A stretch of DNA of 64,000 bases, from assembly GCF_010119235.1 (NCBI RefSeq), contig NZ_JAAATZ010000001.1, positions 3,068,501-3,132,500 on the forward strand, read 5' to 3'. The notes beneath the pieces were generated by a model, which worked only from the letters and a program-made list of their open reading frames with translations, was not told the DNA's origin and did no database searches. Every line of letters starts with the position of its first letter. Within the stretch, counting starts at the first letter, position 1. The position numbers were made by a program, and so were the translations under genes. Source of the DNA: Flavobacterium phycosphaerae (lineage in GTDB: Bacteria > Bacteroidota > Bacteroidia > Flavobacteriales > Flavobacteriaceae). Below, piece after piece: positions 1-7,081 of the stretch.

Positions 1-1
1 C

Positions 2-709
2 ACAGTAGTTGATGGCAATAAAATCATGCTCGAAGTAAATGACTTTGTGATTACGCCTAATTCTACTTGGCATGAACATGGTGTAGAGCCCGATGGGCAA
101 ACCTGCATATGGCAAGACGGTTTAGATATTCCGTTGGTTAATGCTTTAGAAGCCAATGATTATGCCGTATACGACGGTAAGCAGCCTTTGGTTGCTCCGA
201 TTAATCATTTGCCATTAAGTTATGGTTGTGCAGGGCTACTGCCGGCTGACCATCAATGGGACAAACCTTATTCGCCTTTGTTTAAATACTCTTGGAGTAA
301 AGTTTACCCTGCCTTACTCGAAGCGCAAATTGTTAACCACCCTAATGCGTTTGACGGGATATTGATGCAGTATTCCAATCCGATGACCGGTGGTCATGTA
401 ATGCAAACTATGGGAGCTTCGATGCAATTGTTACCGGCAGGTTTCAAAGGCAAGGCGCACAAACATACCGGTTCTTTTGTCTATCAATGTGCCAAAGGAA
501 GTGGGTATACTATCATTAACGGTGAACGTTTTGATTGGAAGGAACGCGACATTTTCTGTGTACCCTCATGGGCTTGGCACGAACATCACAATGCTTCTGA
601 AACCGAAGATGCTTGTTTATTCAGCTTTAACGATTTGCCGGTGATTGAAGGATTGGGATTGTTTCAAGGGAAAGAATACACTGAAAACAATGGTCACCAA
701 TCGTTGTAA
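2..709 (+). CDS. Gentisate 1,2-dioxygenase-like bicupin, 5' end outside window
   Basis: Likely an Fe(II)-dependent ring-cleaving dioxygenase of the gentisate 1,2-dioxygenase / bicupin type, which opens gentisate to maleylpyruvate. The frame is open to the first codon of the window, so the N-terminal part is missing; the internal ATG at 26 is not a convincing start. The first visible segment ends one cupin (HEHG, followed by an IWQDGLDIPLVN-like stretch typical of this family). The second cupin carries HKHTG and a late WAWHEHH motif that would supply metal-binding histidines. It is followed by an FAH-family hydrolase and a maleate isomerase on the same strand, which fits gentisate breakdown. 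The exact substrate (gentisate, 1-hydroxy-2-naphthoate, salicylate) cannot be read from sequence. Confidence 0.75.
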   Translation, partial: TVVDGNKIMLEVNDFVITPNSTWHEHGVEPDGQTCIWQDGLDIPLVNALEANDYAVYDGKQPLVAPINHLPLSYGCAGLLPADHQWDKPYSPLFKYSWSKVYPALLEAQIVNHPNAFDGILMQYSNPMTGGHVMQTMGASMQLLPAGFKGKAHKHTGSFVYQCAKGSGYTIINGERFDWKERDIFCVPSWAWHEHHNASETEDACLFSFNDLPVIEGLGLFQGKEYTENNGHQSL

Positions 710-807
710 GTAAGTAGCGCTAAAACATTAAAGTAAAAAAGATTAACTATAAAAATAAAATCATGTAGAGACGTTACCCAGCTAGGTCTTTACCAAATAA
801 CAAACAA

Positions 808-1722
808 ATGAAACTACTAACCTACCAAACCGCCGATACCGAACCGCGTTTAGGCTTTTTACACAACAACCAGGTCATCGATATGGAAGACTTTGGTGAG
901 ATTTCGAATTTCCCGTTACCCAGTGACATGTTGGATTTGATTGATATGGGTATTGAAATCGTAGAAGAATTAAACGATATGGTGGCCGATACCGAGGCGG
1001 CTTATTTGAATGAAATAGCCTATTCGATGGACGAAGTGACTATCCTGGCGCCTATTCAAAAACCGAGAAAGAACATCATCGGCATTGGGTTAAACTATAC
1101 CGAACACGTTTCTGAAAGCGCTCGTACTTTAGACACGACCGGAAAGCTGCCGCAAAAACCTATTATCTTTTCGAAGCCACCTACCACGGTTACCGCAACT
1201 AATACCGAAATTATCAAGAACACCAAACTCACCGCTCAGTTAGACTGGGAAGTTGAATTGGCTGTAGTCATTGGCAAAAAAGGCAAATATGTTCCGAAAG
1301 CAGAGGCTATGGATTATGTTTTTGGTTATACGGTAATCAATGATATCTCAGCGCGTGACTGCCGTAGAGAAGGCCAATGGATTGTTTCAAAAGGACAAGA
1401 TACTTTTGCTCCTATGGGTCCTTTGTTAGTAACGAAAGACGAAATCGAAAACCCGAACAACCTGAACTTATCGCTTAAGGTAAACGGAGTAGAAAAACAA
1501 AATTCGAATACCAAATTCCTGCTGTTCAACATTAACGAACTGATTGAAGATTTGAGTATTGTATTTACTTTAGAACCGGGAGACATCATTGCCACCGGAA
1601 CGCCGGCTGGTGTAGGTGCCGGAAGAGACCCTCAAGAATGGTTATATGATGGCGATATAGTTGAAGCTACCGTTGAAGGAATAGGAACCCTAGTCAATAC
1701 AGTTAAAGAGATTTCAAAGTAA
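808..1722 (+). CDS. FAH-family hydrolase, probable maleylpyruvate/fumarylpyruvate hydrolase
   Basis: A 304-residue fumarylacetoacetate hydrolase family protein. These enzymes cleave C-C bonds in beta-diketo acids and need a divalent metal. The C-terminal catalytic fold begins near residue 90 (NIIGIGLNYTEH). The metal ligands expected for the family are visible as Glu148 and Glu150 (DWEVELA) and Asp179 (INDISARD), with the late GDIIATGTPAGVG signature near residue 255. Given the ring-cleavage dioxygenase upstream and the maleate isomerase downstream, the likely substrate is maleylpyruvate, giving maleate and pyruvate. Fumarylpyruvate is the alternative, but then the isomerase would have no obvious role. 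The gap to the upstream gene is 98 bp with no clear terminator. Confidence 0.8.
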   Translation: MKLLTYQTADTEPRLGFLHNNQVIDMEDFGEISNFPLPSDMLDLIDMGIEIVEELNDMVADTEAAYLNEIAYSMDEVTILAPIQKPRKNIIGIGLNYTEHVSESARTLDTTGKLPQKPIIFSKPPTTVTATNTEIIKNTKLTAQLDWEVELAVVIGKKGKYVPKAEAMDYVFGYTVINDISARDCRREGQWIVSKGQDTFAPMGPLLVTKDEIENPNNLNLSLKVNGVEKQNSNTKFLLFNINELIEDLSIVFTLEPGDIIATGTPAGVGAGRDPQEWLYDGDIVEATVEGIGTLVNTVKEISK

Positions 1723-1731
1723 CAACAGGTT

Positions 1732-1807
1732 GCGTTAGGGAGTGCAGTGGAAATCCTTTTTTGTCAAAAAAGATTGGAACGGAAAGCCCGACCCGTCAGG
1801 GGAACGC
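1732..1807. repeat. Intergenic stem-loop element, REP-like
   Basis: A compact palindromic element fills most of the gap between the hydrolase and isomerase genes. The outer arms GCGTT (1732-1736) and AACGC (1803-1807) can pair. The centre is a hairpin, TTTTTTG (1757-1763) facing CAAAAAA (1765-1771), extended on both sides by AATC/GATT with one bulged C. A further small hairpin CCC-GTCA-GGG lies in the 3' arm. I recall similar elements between genes in Flavobacterium, but that is memory, not shown here. It could be a repeated intergenic palindrome, a transcript-stabilising structure or an attenuator. Confidence 0.45.
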
Positions 1808-1851
1808 CCATCATGCTCAGCCAGCACGGAATGAGATAACAAATAAATTAA

Positions 1852-2601
1852 ATGAAAAAATACAGAATAGGACAAATCGTACCGTCATCGAATGTGACGA
1901 TGGAAACCGAAATACCGGCTATTTTCAGAGCCAGAGAAACCATATTGCCAGAACGCTTTACCTTTCACAGCAGTCGCATGCGCATGAAGAAAGTAACCAA
2001 AGAAGAATTGGAAGCCATGGATGCCATGAGTTTGAAATGTGCTCAGGAACTGTCTGATGCGCACGTTGATGTGATGGGTTATGCTTGTTTGGTGGCTATT
2101 ATGAGTATGGGGCGTGGTTATCATTGCGTGTCTGAAGTCAACTTGCATCAGGAGACTATTGCTAATGACTTCCCTACGCCTATTGTAACTTCGGCCGGGG
2201 CTTTGATTAACGGGTTGAAAGTGTTGGGAGCCAAACAAATTTCGATTATTACACCTTACATGCGCCCACTGACCGATATGGTGGTGGATTATATAGAACA
2301 TCAAGGGATTAAAGTAAAAGAAAGCATCGCGCTCGAGATTCCGGATAACTTGGAAGTAGCGGCTCAAAACCCATTGAATTTATTGGAAATATACAAGCAA
2401 TTGGACTTAACTGATGTGGATGTTCTAGTAGCTTCGGCTTGTGTGCAAATGCCTTCTTTGGAAGCTATAGATGCTATTCAGGCGGAATGTGGTATACCGG
2501 TTACTTCGGCTGCGGTATGTACCACTTACGAGATGATGAAAAAACTGGGGATTCAACCTATGTCAATCATAGGCGGAGAATTATTAAACGGAAACTACTA
2601 G
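1852..2601 (+). CDS. Maleate cis-trans isomerase, Asp/Glu racemase superfamily
   Basis: A 249-residue protein resembling maleate isomerase (MaiA/NicE/EnzM), which converts maleate to fumarate. The N-terminal PSSNVTMETE stretch is the family hallmark that binds the substrate. Two cysteines, Cys79 (GYACL) and Cys197 (ASACVQ), stand 118 residues apart, the spacing I know for the catalytic pair in characterised maleate isomerases. Length and start agree with the family. Together with the two upstream genes it completes a route from a gentisate-like compound to pyruvate plus fumarate. Arylmalonate decarboxylase is a related family, but the two-cysteine arrangement and the N-terminal motif favour the isomerase. 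Confidence 0.85.
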   Translation: MKKYRIGQIVPSSNVTMETEIPAIFRARETILPERFTFHSSRMRMKKVTKEELEAMDAMSLKCAQELSDAHVDVMGYACLVAIMSMGRGYHCVSEVNLHQETIANDFPTPIVTSAGALINGLKVLGAKQISIITPYMRPLTDMVVDYIEHQGIKVKESIALEIPDNLEVAAQNPLNLLEIYKQLDLTDVDVLVASACVQMPSLEAIDAIQAECGIPVTSAAVCTTYEMMKKLGIQPMSIIGGELLNGNY

Positions 2602-2701
2602 TCTAATTTCATTTTATTAGGAAAAGAAATCTTAAGGCGTTAAATCAATGTTAAAGTAATGATTTTAAGACTATTGCAGCAACTTTAATCGTAAATTTGA
2701 G

Positions 2702-2832
2702 TATGATTTTGATTAATTACTTGAACGTTCCGCAAAGGAAATTCAATAGTTGGCTGTATAAAGATGGTACAAGCTAATAATGATAAATCAAAATCAAATA
2801 ACGGGAGGCCTGAACAGGGTCTCCTTTTTTTT
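2702..2832 (+). ncRNA. Putative structured small RNA, copy A
   Basis: There is no ORF here, but an RNA-like architecture is visible. A -7 element TAAATTTG (2692-2699) precedes it, with a TTG at 2674-2676 (spacing 15, short). The closing stem is GATTTTGATT (2705-2714) with AATCAAAATC (2786-2795), a perfect 10 bp. Inside are a hairpin TTGAA-cg-TTCC with GGAA-a-TTCAA (about 2721-2745) and a second one built on GTA/TAC around 2755-2771. It ends with a rho-independent terminator. Copy B downstream has the same order of parts with different bases. A 6S-type RNA (such as Rfam 6S-Flavo) or another Flavobacterial RNA family is possible; I cannot test this here. Confidence 0.6.
2803..2832 (+). terminator. 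Intrinsic terminator of small RNA copy A
   Basis: The stem GGAGGCC (2804-2810) pairs with GGTCTCC (2818-2824) with one G-U pair and a short loop, followed by a run of eight T (2825-2832). Confidence 0.8.
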
Positions 2833-2879
2833 GGCACAAATACACCGGCGTTAAAGTGATGTTAAACACTCATAAACAA

Positions 2880-2910
2880 TTGTTTACCTTTTCATTTATC
2901 TTTAAATTTG
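2880..2910 (+). promoter_or_regulatory. Promoter of small RNA copy B
   Basis: TTG (2880-2882) and TAAATTTG (2903-2910) are 20 bp apart, matching the Bacteroidota promoter consensus TTG / TAnnTTTG. The element lies just before the closing stem of copy B, so transcription would begin at about the base of that stem. Confidence 0.65.
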
Positions 2911-2912
2911 GG

Positions 2913-3045
2913 TATGGTTTTGATTGATTAGCAGAAGGCTTTGAGACTTGGTTTTCTCGATTGACGTACAAGAAGGTATAGGGCAATAGCTGATGAATCA
3001 AAGTCATAACCCACAAAGGAAATTCGAAAGAGTTTCCTTTTTTTC
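2913..3045 (+). ncRNA. Putative structured small RNA, copy B
   Basis: This is the second, diverged copy. The closing stem begins with TATGGTTTTGATT (2913-2925) facing AATCAAAGTCATA (2996-3008), with two G-U pairs. It extends inward (ATTAGC with GCTGAT) to about 20 bp with one mismatch. Inside lie a hairpin TTGAGA/TCTCGA and a short GTAC/GTAT hairpin, in the same order as copy A. The element CAAAGGAAATTC, found in the internal hairpin of copy A, here forms the 5' arm of the terminator. Keeping the stems while changing bases supports a structural RNA over a peptide. Function unknown. Confidence 0.6.
3015..3045 (+). terminator. Intrinsic terminator of small RNA copy B
   Basis: AAAGGAAA (3015-3022) pairs with TTTCCTTT (3033-3040), followed by more T. 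It also lies next to the end of the convergent dioxygenase gene. Confidence 0.75.
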
Positions 3046-3055
3046 TTCTCCTCTT

Positions 3056-3886
3056 TTATGTTATTTTAACCGAAGTCATGCTAAGGCTTCCGGCCACCAT
3101 TTTATCGTTGAACAAGCTTAGGGTATCTTCTTTTTGTTGCAATCCTAAGGTATACAGCAAAGGCAGGTAATGATCGGGGGTTGGAATAGCCAGTTTAAAA
3201 GCACTTCCTTGACGGTCATAATCTAAGAGCGGTTGGTAATCGCTGTGTTGCAAATACCCATTAATGGTAGTACGGGCTTCCAGGGCCCAATCGAAACCGT
3301 AATTATCTTTGTGAAAGTTTTGAAAATCAACCAAACCCAAGTTGTGTACGATATTACCACTACCGATAATCAGGACGCCTTTATGACGCAAGGCTTGAAG
3401 CTGTTTGCCCAGACCGAAGTGAAATTCCGCCGGTTTGGTATAATCAATGCTCAATTGGATAACAGGCACATCGGCTAACGGATACAAATGTTTGACAACC
3501 GACCAAGTACCATGGTCTAAGCCCCATTCTTCGTCTAAGGCTACCTCCATCGGTTTAAGCAACTGTTGGGTTTCATGGGCCAATAGCGGACTCCCCGGTG
3601 CCGGGTATTGTACCGCAAACAATTCTTTGGGAAAGCCTCCGAAATCGTGTATGGTTTCAGGAACCTGCATAGCGGTTACCTTAGTGCCGCGCGTAAACCA
3701 ATGGGCGGAAATACATAAAATAGCCGTTGGTTTTTGTACATCTTTCACGCTGTTTCTGAACCCCTGCACAAATTGATTCTCTTCTATGGCATTCATCGGG
3801 CTGCCATGTCCGAAGAAAAATACGGGCATTTTGGCTGTATTGGGAAAGGTATTAGTGATGTACTGTAAATCGTTTAAAGTAGTCAT
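3056..3886 (-). CDS. ygiD: Extradiol ring-cleavage dioxygenase, YgiD/LigB family
   Basis: A 276-residue member of the class III extradiol dioxygenase (LigB) family, closest by eye to 4,5-DOPA dioxygenase YgiD. Metal and catalytic histidines expected for the family are visible in FFFGHGSP (near residue 27), ISAHWFTRG (near 62), DHGTW (near 123) and GSGNIVHNLG (near 180). The family acts on catechol-type compounds, though the physiological substrate of bacterial YgiD proteins is generally unclear. It is convergent with small RNA copy B and is monocistronic. The start is preceded by a short AT-rich leader. The nearby gentisate-type genes raise a possible link to aromatic metabolism, but it is on the other strand and separately transcribed. 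Confidence 0.85.
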   Translation of the reverse strand: MTTLNDLQYITNTFPNTAKMPVFFFGHGSPMNAIEENQFVQGFRNSVKDVQKPTAILCISAHWFTRGTKVTAMQVPETIHDFGGFPKELFAVQYPAPGSPLLAHETQQLLKPMEVALDEEWGLDHGTWSVVKHLYPLADVPVIQLSIDYTKPAEFHFGLGKQLQALRHKGVLIIGSGNIVHNLGLVDFQNFHKDNYGFDWALEARTTINGYLQHSDYQPLLDYDRQGSAFKLAIPTPDHYLPLLYTLGLQQKEDTLSLFNDKMVAGSLSMTSVKIT

Positions 3887-4093
3887 TGTTTAGGCATTTA
3901 TAAGTAGGATAAAGATAGGCATTTTTTGGAGATGACCGATGTCTAGTAAAGAGATAACAGGCGAAAATTGTCGGCCTCGATTAACAATTAAATGATAATC
4001 GTGGCAAAAGATAAAAGATTTGAGATGCCTACAATGGGAAAGAAATGCTATAAAACAAGTTGTTAAGTTTGTTTAAGCAGGAAGTACAGCTTT

Positions 4094-4336
4094 TTACAGA
4101 TGTATCAAATAAAACCCATACTCTGAAACAATTAGTTTGTGGGTTTGATAGTATAATATTTTCTTGTTAATCATGTCCAACGTTTCTTCGTGGGACGGAA
4201 AAAAAAGCTCAAAAACACCCGGGTTCTTTTCAAAGAAAGCAGCAGGATCGGCAATCTTTTCGCCTTCGAAAAAATATTCGATTACTAAAGGGATACGCAT
4301 GCTCTGAGTATACTCAAAGACAGTAAAGTTAGACAT
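4094..4336 (-). CDS. Hypothetical protein, 80 residues
   Basis: I do not recognise this small protein. It is soluble-looking, has no signal peptide or membrane segment, and is rich in Phe, Tyr and Glu. It has short FFEGEKIADPAAFFEKNPG and ELFFPSHEE stretches. It stands alone between two unrelated genes. A -7 element TACTTTTG on the minus strand (4364-4371) sits about 30 bp before the start, which supports real expression. Codon use resembles the neighbours. Confidence 0.55.
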   Translation of the reverse strand: MSNFTVFEYTQSMRIPLVIEYFFEGEKIADPAAFFEKNPGVFELFFPSHEETLDMINKKILYYQTHKLIVSEYGFYLIHL

Positions 4337-4363
4337 AGTAGGTGTTATTTAGTTTTGGTATAG

Positions 4364-4371
4364 CAAAAGTA
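4364..4371 (-). promoter_or_regulatory. -7 promoter element for the 80-residue gene
   Basis: The minus strand reads TACTTTTG, matching TAnnTTTG, 27 bp before the start codon at 4336. No convincing TTG -33 box lies at the usual distance. Confidence 0.4.
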
Positions 4372-4705
4372 CCTAAACCATTTGGCAAACTATGTTAAAT
4401 AAACCGAAGCGCACTGTTAAAAAAAGATGTAGTTCATCGAAAATATAACTGTACCAACATCCTCTTGCTAACTTAAAAAACGTAACTACCACCTACTCAG
4501 CCATACTTCCGTTTTATCAATAAAAAACTAAAAATTCAAACTTGTACCGCTTTCTTATCCTAATTTACATTATGACACCATTGCCTTTTCTTCAGGCAAC
4601 AGCAAATAAAAATCATGCCCTAATCCTAACAAAAAGCTCTTGTCCGGTTCCTTTTAAAACAAAATTGAAAGTACTTTTGCCATTCCGCTTCTGCTAAAAC
4701 TTAAG
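4372..4705. other. Intergenic region, no gene seen
   Basis: AT-rich DNA between the divergent 80-residue gene and the AraC regulator. The only structure I see is a small hairpin TTGCCT/AGGCAA (4581-4599) without a T run. No ORF with coding character was found. Confidence 0.5.
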
Positions 4706-4713
4706 TATCTTTG
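4706..4713 (+). promoter_or_regulatory. -7 promoter element of the AraC regulator
   Basis: TATCTTTG matches TAnnTTTG exactly. It ends only 5 bp before the ATG at 4719, so that ATG would sit at or before the transcription start. This decides in favour of the later ATG at 4752. Confidence 0.55.
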
Positions 4714-4751
4714 AAAAAATGTTGTACACCACAGCAAAGAAACAAGTAACA

Positions 4752-5615
4752 ATGGAAAACATTCCGATAAGACATATACCGGAGACACTCAAAGAGCCTA
4801 ACCTCTCAGGTAGTTTCAGCATTAGGGCTATTGAAACTCTGTTGTCGGGCAAGGACTTGGTGCAGGAACTTCATCGGCATGATTTTTATTTGCTGTTGGC
4901 TTTGCAAAAAGGAGCCGGTTCTCATGAAATTGACTTTACGGCTTATGACATTGGCTACCATACGGTTTTCTTATTGCGTCCCGGACAAGTGCATCAGTTG
5001 CATATAAAGGCCGGAAGCACTGGCTATTTGGTACAGTTTAAAACTGATTTTTTGTATTCACATAACAGTGCGGCCCAAAATCATTTAACCAAACTAATCC
5101 AATTTTCTTTATATCAACTAAAGCCGGATGGATTTCATAAAATGGAAGTTATATTGGCTGAGGCTTTAAAAGAATATACGACTAAAGCAAAAGGATATCA
5201 GGAAGTGTTAAAAGCCAACCTTAGCATATTGCTTATCGAATTGCTGCGCCAACGACAGGATAAAGTACAGTCCACAGCAAAAGGCACTCCGTATGCACAG
5301 GAAAAACTGGAAGACTTTTTAGCCTTAGTTGAAACCAACATAACTACGTTGAAACAAGTTTCGCAGTATACTAACTTATTGCATTTGTCTTCTTATCAAT
5401 TAAGCGCCATAACAAAAACGTTGCTAAACAAAACGCCTTCCGAAATTATAACCGATTATATTCTACTGGAAGCCAAACGACAATTGTTAGCCACCTCCAA
5501 TCAGGTCAGTCAGATTGCCTATAACTTAGGGTACGATGACGCTTCCTATTTCATTCGCTTTTTTAAGAAACATACTTCTTTCTCCCCGGAAACGTTTAGA
5601 CAAAACTCTAAATAA
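4752..5615 (+). CDS. AraC family transcriptional regulator
   Basis: A 287-residue AraC/XylS regulator, counted from the ATG at 4752. The N-terminal half is a cupin-like sensing domain (LHRHDFYLLLALQKG, then LLRPGQVHQL). The C-terminal 100 residues form the double helix-turn-helix domain, with SSYQLSAITKTLLNKTPSEII and SQIAYNLGYDDASYFIRFFKK as the recognition segments. An upstream ATG at 4719 would add 11 residues but lies right after the -7 element. The two transcription units downstream both start with the same direct repeat, so this protein is the natural candidate to bind it. The inducer is unknown. Confidence 0.85.
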   Translation: MENIPIRHIPETLKEPNLSGSFSIRAIETLLSGKDLVQELHRHDFYLLLALQKGAGSHEIDFTAYDIGYHTVFLLRPGQVHQLHIKAGSTGYLVQFKTDFLYSHNSAAQNHLTKLIQFSLYQLKPDGFHKMEVILAEALKEYTTKAKGYQEVLKANLSILLIELLRQRQDKVQSTAKGTPYAQEKLEDFLALVETNITTLKQVSQYTNLLHLSSYQLSAITKTLLNKTPSEIITDYILLEAKRQLLATSNQVSQIAYNLGYDDASYFIRFFKKHTSFSPETFRQNSK

Positions 5616-5672
5616 GTCCTATTCATCTCCATTTTTGTCCTACCGGTAAGGTTGGCTGTCGAAGTAATTTTG
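5616..5672 (+). promoter_or_regulatory. Predicted AraC operator and promoter, site 1
   Basis: Two direct GTCCTA repeats start at 5616 and 5637, exactly 21 bp (two helical turns) apart, as in classical AraC half-site pairs. The second lies in ATTTTTGTCCTAC, which is also present upstream of the gene at 7082. A -7 element TAATTTTG is at 5665-5672, 28 bp from the second repeat. The distance is identical at the second site. Confidence 0.6.
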
Positions 5673-5703
5673 CCTCATAAATTATTTCAAAAAAGAAATC
5701 CGT

Positions 5704-5925
5704 ATGAAAACAAAAATGAAACTACTGGCCTCCTTAAAGATATGGCTGGCTATTTATCCGTCAATCACACTTTTTTTATTGGTGTTTGGTAAAGCCTTAA
5801 CTGCATTGCCATTATACCAACGCACATTTATACTCACGGTGGCCTTAGTCCCTTGGCTGGTATTTATTGGTGTTCCTTTTATAGATTTCATATTCCGTCA
5901 AATCAACTCCAATAAGGATAAATAA
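5704..5925 (+). CDS. Small two-helix membrane protein, 73 residues
   Basis: A 73-residue protein with two predicted membrane helices (about residues 9-32 and 41-65) joined by a short LPLYQRT turn, and a charged C-terminus (NSNKDK). It resembles the C-terminal membrane part of some antibiotic-biosynthesis-monooxygenase-type proteins, but here it stands alone. It is the first gene after the GTCCTA repeat promoter and ends 5 bp before the flavoprotein gene, so the two should be co-transcribed. Function unknown. Confidence 0.65.
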   Translation: MKTKMKLLASLKIWLAIYPSITLFLLVFGKALTALPLYQRTFILTVALVPWLVFIGVPFIDFIFRQINSNKDK

Positions 5926-5930
5926 TAGGG

Positions 5931-6944
5931 ATGAAACCTGTTTCCTCAAGACGCCAATTCATCAAACAAAGTGGATTGGCACTTACCGCCGTGGTTTTAC
6001 CCATTTCGTTTACAAAATCTTCAATCAATACTTTCATGAACACTACAAAATCATTTGATGTTATCATCATCGGAGGCAGTTATTCCGGATTGGCCGCAGC
6101 TATGGCTTTGGGAAGAGCCTTAAAACAGGTTTTAGTTATTGACAGTGGTCATCCCTGCAATGCCCAAACCCCTTACTCCCATAATTTCCTGACTCAGGAT
6201 GGTAATACGCCAAAAGGAATTGCCTCTATTGGTAAAGAACAAGTCGCAAAATATCCTAATATCAATTTCTTTAACGGCATAGCCTCAAAAGGAACGAAAA
6301 CAAAAAAAGGCTTTGACATAGAAACAGAATGGGGAGAAAAATTCCAAGCGTCCAAAATAATCTTCGCTACAGGTATAAAAGATGTTATGCCCAAAATAGC
6401 CGGTTTTGAGGCCTGCTGGGGAATATCCGTATTACATTGCCCTTATTGTCATGGCTACGAAGTTCGCGATACCGCAACAGGCATTCTTGGCAACGGCGAC
6501 TATGCATTTGAATTGGCAAAAATGATTGCCAACTGGACCGGCGACTTGACTATCTACACCAATGGCCAAGCAACTTTAACAACAGAACAACTGGCCAAAC
6601 TGCAAAAGCACCATATTAAAGTGGTAGAAAAGGAAATCACAAAACTAGACCATAACACCGGTCACCTGAAAGTCATAGTTTTCACCGATGGCAGTACCGT
6701 TCCTCTAAACGTCCTATATTCTCCGAGACCTTTTGTACAGCATTGTACCATTCCCGAGTCATTAGGATGCGAAATGAATGAAGATGGGTATATCAAGGTC
6801 AATGGATTTCAGGAAACCACGATTGATGGTGTTTACGCTTGCGGCGACAATACTACCCGATTGCGAGCGGTTGCCAATGCTGTGGCTATGGGAACCACTG
6901 CGGGTATGGCGGTCAGTAAAAAACTGATACTCGAACAATTTTAA
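5931..6944 (+). CDS. Thioredoxin reductase-like FAD/NAD(P) oxidoreductase with Tat-type N-terminus
   Basis: A 337-residue pyridine nucleotide-disulfide oxidoreductase of the thioredoxin reductase family. The FAD-binding motif is GGSYSGL (near 48-54). A redox CPYC pair is at Cys170-Cys173 in HCPYCHGYE, and the late GVYACGDN motif binds FAD. Before the flavin fold there are about 40 extra residues with a twin-arginine motif SRRQFIK and a hydrophobic stretch, which look like a Tat signal. An internal Met36 just before the fold could instead give a cytoplasmic form. It is co-transcribed with the small membrane protein. The redox partner is unknown. Confidence 0.8.
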   Translation: MKPVSSRRQFIKQSGLALTAVVLPISFTKSSINTFMNTTKSFDVIIIGGSYSGLAAAMALGRALKQVLVIDSGHPCNAQTPYSHNFLTQDGNTPKGIASIGKEQVAKYPNINFFNGIASKGTKTKKGFDIETEWGEKFQASKIIFATGIKDVMPKIAGFEACWGISVLHCPYCHGYEVRDTATGILGNGDYAFELAKMIANWTGDLTIYTNGQATLTTEQLAKLQKHHIKVVEKEITKLDHNTGHLKVIVFTDGSTVPLNVLYSPRPFVQHCTIPESLGCEMNEDGYIKVNGFQETTIDGVYACGDNTTRLRAVANAVAMGTTAGMAVSKKLILEQF

Positions 6945-6983
6945 AAGGGATCAAACTGTAGGATAGTAAATTACTTTAAAAAT

Positions 6984-7040
6984 GTCCTATCCGACTTAAT
7001 TTTTGTCCTACTAACAGGCCAATGCACAGAAATACCTTTG
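6984..7040 (+). promoter_or_regulatory. Predicted AraC operator and promoter, site 2
   Basis: GTCCTA repeats start at 6984 and 7005 (21 bp apart), followed by the -7 element TACCTTTG at 7033-7040, 28 bp from the second repeat. The 13-mer ATTTTTGTCCTAC is identical to that of site 1. This drives the SDR gene and probably the channel gene after it. Confidence 0.6.
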
Positions 7041-7081
7041 TCGAAGAAAAAATAAACAATTAAATATTAAATATCATTATT

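Noticed and set aside
1761..2367. Open frames at 1761-2057 (+) and 1885-2367 (-)
   Set aside because: Both overlap the maleate isomerase gene, which has strong family motifs. Their translations show no domain character.
4581..4599. Hairpin TTGCCT/AGGCAA as a terminator
   Set aside because: The stem is only 6 bp and there is no T run on either strand. It may be chance.
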